A DNA stretch of 64,000 nucleotides from Streptomyces flaveolus (GTDB lineage: Bacteria > Actinomycetota > Actinomycetes > Streptomycetales > Streptomycetaceae). Shown here in pieces: positions 62,915-64,000 of the stretch. The notes under the pieces are model-generated. The model did no database searches. It saw only the letters and a program-made list of their open reading frames with translations, and was not told the DNA's origin. Positions within the stretch are counted from its first letter, which is position 1. Each line of letters begins with the position of its first letter. A program made the position numbers and the translations under genes. Location: contig NZ_BMRV01000010.1 of the NCBI RefSeq assembly GCF_014648815.1, positions 244,617 to 308,616 of the forward strand. The letters are read 5' to 3'.

Positions 62915-63308
62915 TGAAGGAGCGGGCGAAATGCGGGCATCGGTGCGCGCCGCCTCGTCCAGGCCGGCGAGCCACTCCAGGGCCCGGCCGCGCAGCGACG
63001 ACGGCAGCACGGCCTTGGCCTCGACGCCCCGTGCCGTCGGACGGCGACCGTTGCAGCGCGCGGCGCGGGCCGACCAGCCATGACCTGGCGGGAGAGTCGC
63101 CGAGCGCGCCGATCACCGGGGGCAACGCCTCGGCGGGCGGGGGGCCGGTCCGACGCAGCCGCTCCTCCGGATCCAGGACGTGGCGGACCGTCGCCCACAC
63201 CGGTGCGGCTCGTAAGTCACCCAGGGCGCACACCGGGACTCCGGCCATCCGCAGGACGACGCTGCCGGGGACCGTCGAGCCACGGAATTCGTCGCGAACC
63301 GCGGGCAT
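62915..63308 (-). pseudogene. Frameshifted N-terminal remnant of a lanthipeptide dehydratase (LanB)
   Basis: Starting from an ATG with a GAGGAG site, the first 85 codons read FRGSTVPGSVVLRMAGVPVC, LGDLRAAPVWATVRHVLDPE, EALPPVIGAL and RSWLVGPRRAL, the N-terminal pattern of actinobacterial lantibiotic dehydratases (VLRxAGLPV ... RRALHNGR). At about 63052 the frame slips: CTGCAACGGT would read LHNGRRPT if two bases were restored, and the other frame then continues AVLPSSLRGRALEWLAGLDE. The rest of the usually 800-1000 residue enzyme is gone, replaced by the CDF gene. A TTA codon is in frame at 63213-63215. No modification or export genes are adjacent. Confidence 0.72.
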
Positions 63309-63640
63309 CAGCTCTCCTCTCGGTTCCGGTCGCCGGGACGGCGGGCTGTCGTATCCGCACGAGACGCTAGGCACTCCCACGCCGTGGACCTGCCTTTGAG
63401 CGCACCGAGAAAGCACCAGGAGTGCACGACGCGGTCGCCGGCAGTACGGCGGTCCGGACGCCCGCTGAGCGGCGCCGGGCCCACGCACGTGTGCACGCTC
63501 TGGTCAGAGTGAGTGCGCACGCACGCAACAGCAGGCGCGTTCGCAGCCCTACCGTGGCCCCCTGTCCAGCGGGTCCCGCGTCCGGTGGGCATGGCCGCGC
63601 CGGGCTGATCGGCCTACCCATGACGTCCCAGGAGTTTGCA
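63309..63640. other. Intergenic region between the lanB remnant and the HSL-type hydrolase
   Basis: 332 bp without a convincing gene. On the minus strand a 94-codon frame (63308-63592) ends in TGATG over the remnant's start codon; its sequence (GRSTAWECLASRADTTARRP near the end) matches no family I know and could be chance or a decayed upstream gene. The right end holds the hydrolase leader with an AGGAG site. Confidence 0.45.
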
Positions 63641-64000
63641 ATGTCCTACGTGTACGAGCCGGTGCAGCCGGTGCTGGAGCCGGCCGCGGCCGCTTTCGCC
63701 GAGGCCACCGCCAATCCGCCCTATCTGTTCGACCTGGGCCCGGTCGAGGGCCGCAAGGCCGTCGACGAGGTGCAGTCCGGCGAGATCGCCAAGCCGGACG
63801 TCGACGAGGAGTGGATCACCGTCTCCGGCGGTCCCACGGGCAGCGTCCGCGCCCGCATCGTCAGGCCCGCCGGGGCTGACGGCACCCTGCCGGTCATCCT
63901 CTACATCCACGGCGCCGGCTGGGTGTTCGGCAACGCCCACACCCACGACCGCCTGGTGCGCGAACTGGCCGTCGGCGCCGGGGCGGCCGTGGTCTTCCCC
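63641..64000 (+). CDS. Alpha/beta hydrolase, HSL family, C-terminal part outside window
   Basis: The first 120 codons of an alpha/beta-hydrolase-fold-3 enzyme (hormone-sensitive-lipase type). LPVILYIHGAGWVFGNAHTH holds the oxyanion-hole HGAGW, in place of the usual HGGGW, and ARIVRPAGADGTLPVILYIH is the strand before it. The nucleophile Ser and the rest lie beyond the window. The ATG follows AGGAG at six bases; an in-frame ATG seven codons upstream (63620) is possible. Such enzymes cleave short acyl esters; the substrate cannot be told. Confidence 0.88.
   Translation, partial: MSYVYEPVQPVLEPAAAAFAEATANPPYLFDLGPVEGRKAVDEVQSGEIAKPDVDEEWITVSGGPTGSVRARIVRPAGADGTLPVILYIHGAGWVFGNAHTHDRLVRELAVGAGAAVVFP

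Overview
The window comes from a high-GC actinomycete, almost certainly a Streptomyces. The evidence is a strong third-position G/C bias in every gene, frequent GTG starts, several apparently leaderless genes, a two-domain geosmin synthase, a CprB-type gamma-butyrolactone receptor homologue, and an actinobacterial coproporphyrin-dependent haem pair. The geoA-(ARMT1)-cprB neighbourhood resembles what I remember of the S. coelicolor chromosome around SCO6071-SCO6073. This looks like chromosomal housekeeping DNA with some accessory genes. I saw no tRNA, rRNA, CRISPR array, transposase or integrase.

Layout. 1-3700: the start of a macrolide-type glycosyltransferase behind a palindromic operator, then a sugar ABC importer operon. 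3.9-7.0 kb: an aminoglycoside-phosphotransferase-like protein, a DEDDh exonuclease and a SAV2148-type HEPN protein. 7.2-20.5 kb: the glycogen/trehalose genes glgX (treX), treY and treZ. They are split by an MFS transporter, a LysR/dihydrolipoamide dehydrogenase divergon, a subtilisin-inhibitor/carboxypeptidase pair and a DUF1707-FHA protein. A 187-bp tandem repeat carrying the LysR 3' end lies between treY and the LysR gene. 20.5-28.9 kb, all on the minus strand: a degenerate phosphotransferase, Xaa-Pro peptidase, PDZ protein, geosmin synthase, ARMT1-like protein, cprB and a secreted protein. 29.4-34.1 kb: a DUF6230/DUF6114 pair facing a four-gene osmoprotectant ABC transporter. 34.3-38.1 kb: serine hydrolase/TetR and DJ-1/LysR divergons, each with a palindrome between the genes. 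38.2-41.6 kb: msrB, murC, a USP-like protein and a RibD-like reductase. 41.9-46.7 kb: zapE, carbonic anhydrase with SulP transporter, and a slipin. 46.8-50.7 kb: a PhoX-type phosphatase, a Rieske oxidoreductase and a polysaccharide deacetylase. 50.7-55.7 kb: a small zinc-ribbon protein, PTH2, a DUF692 (MNIO) enzyme with a helical tail, a TIGR04222-like membrane protein and a secreted alpha/beta hydrolase. 55.7-58.0 kb: hemQ and hemG, with a duplicated hemQ tail. 58.2-64.0 kb: DUF4349 lipoprotein, CoA-disulfide-reductase-like enzyme, rhomboid protease, a CDF transporter, a frameshifted remnant of a lanthipeptide dehydratase, and the start of an HSL-type hydrolase.

The clearest joint functions are trehalose formation from glycogen (TreX debranches, TreY isomerises the reducing end, TreZ releases trehalose), betaine-type osmoprotectant uptake, bicarbonate supply by the coupled anhydrase and SulP transporter, and the last steps of coproporphyrin-dependent haem synthesis. 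The most interesting poorly described features are the MNIO/TIGR04222 pair, the decayed lanB remnant holding the only in-frame TTA codon I noticed, and two separate cases in which the 3' end of a gene is repeated just beyond its stop codon.
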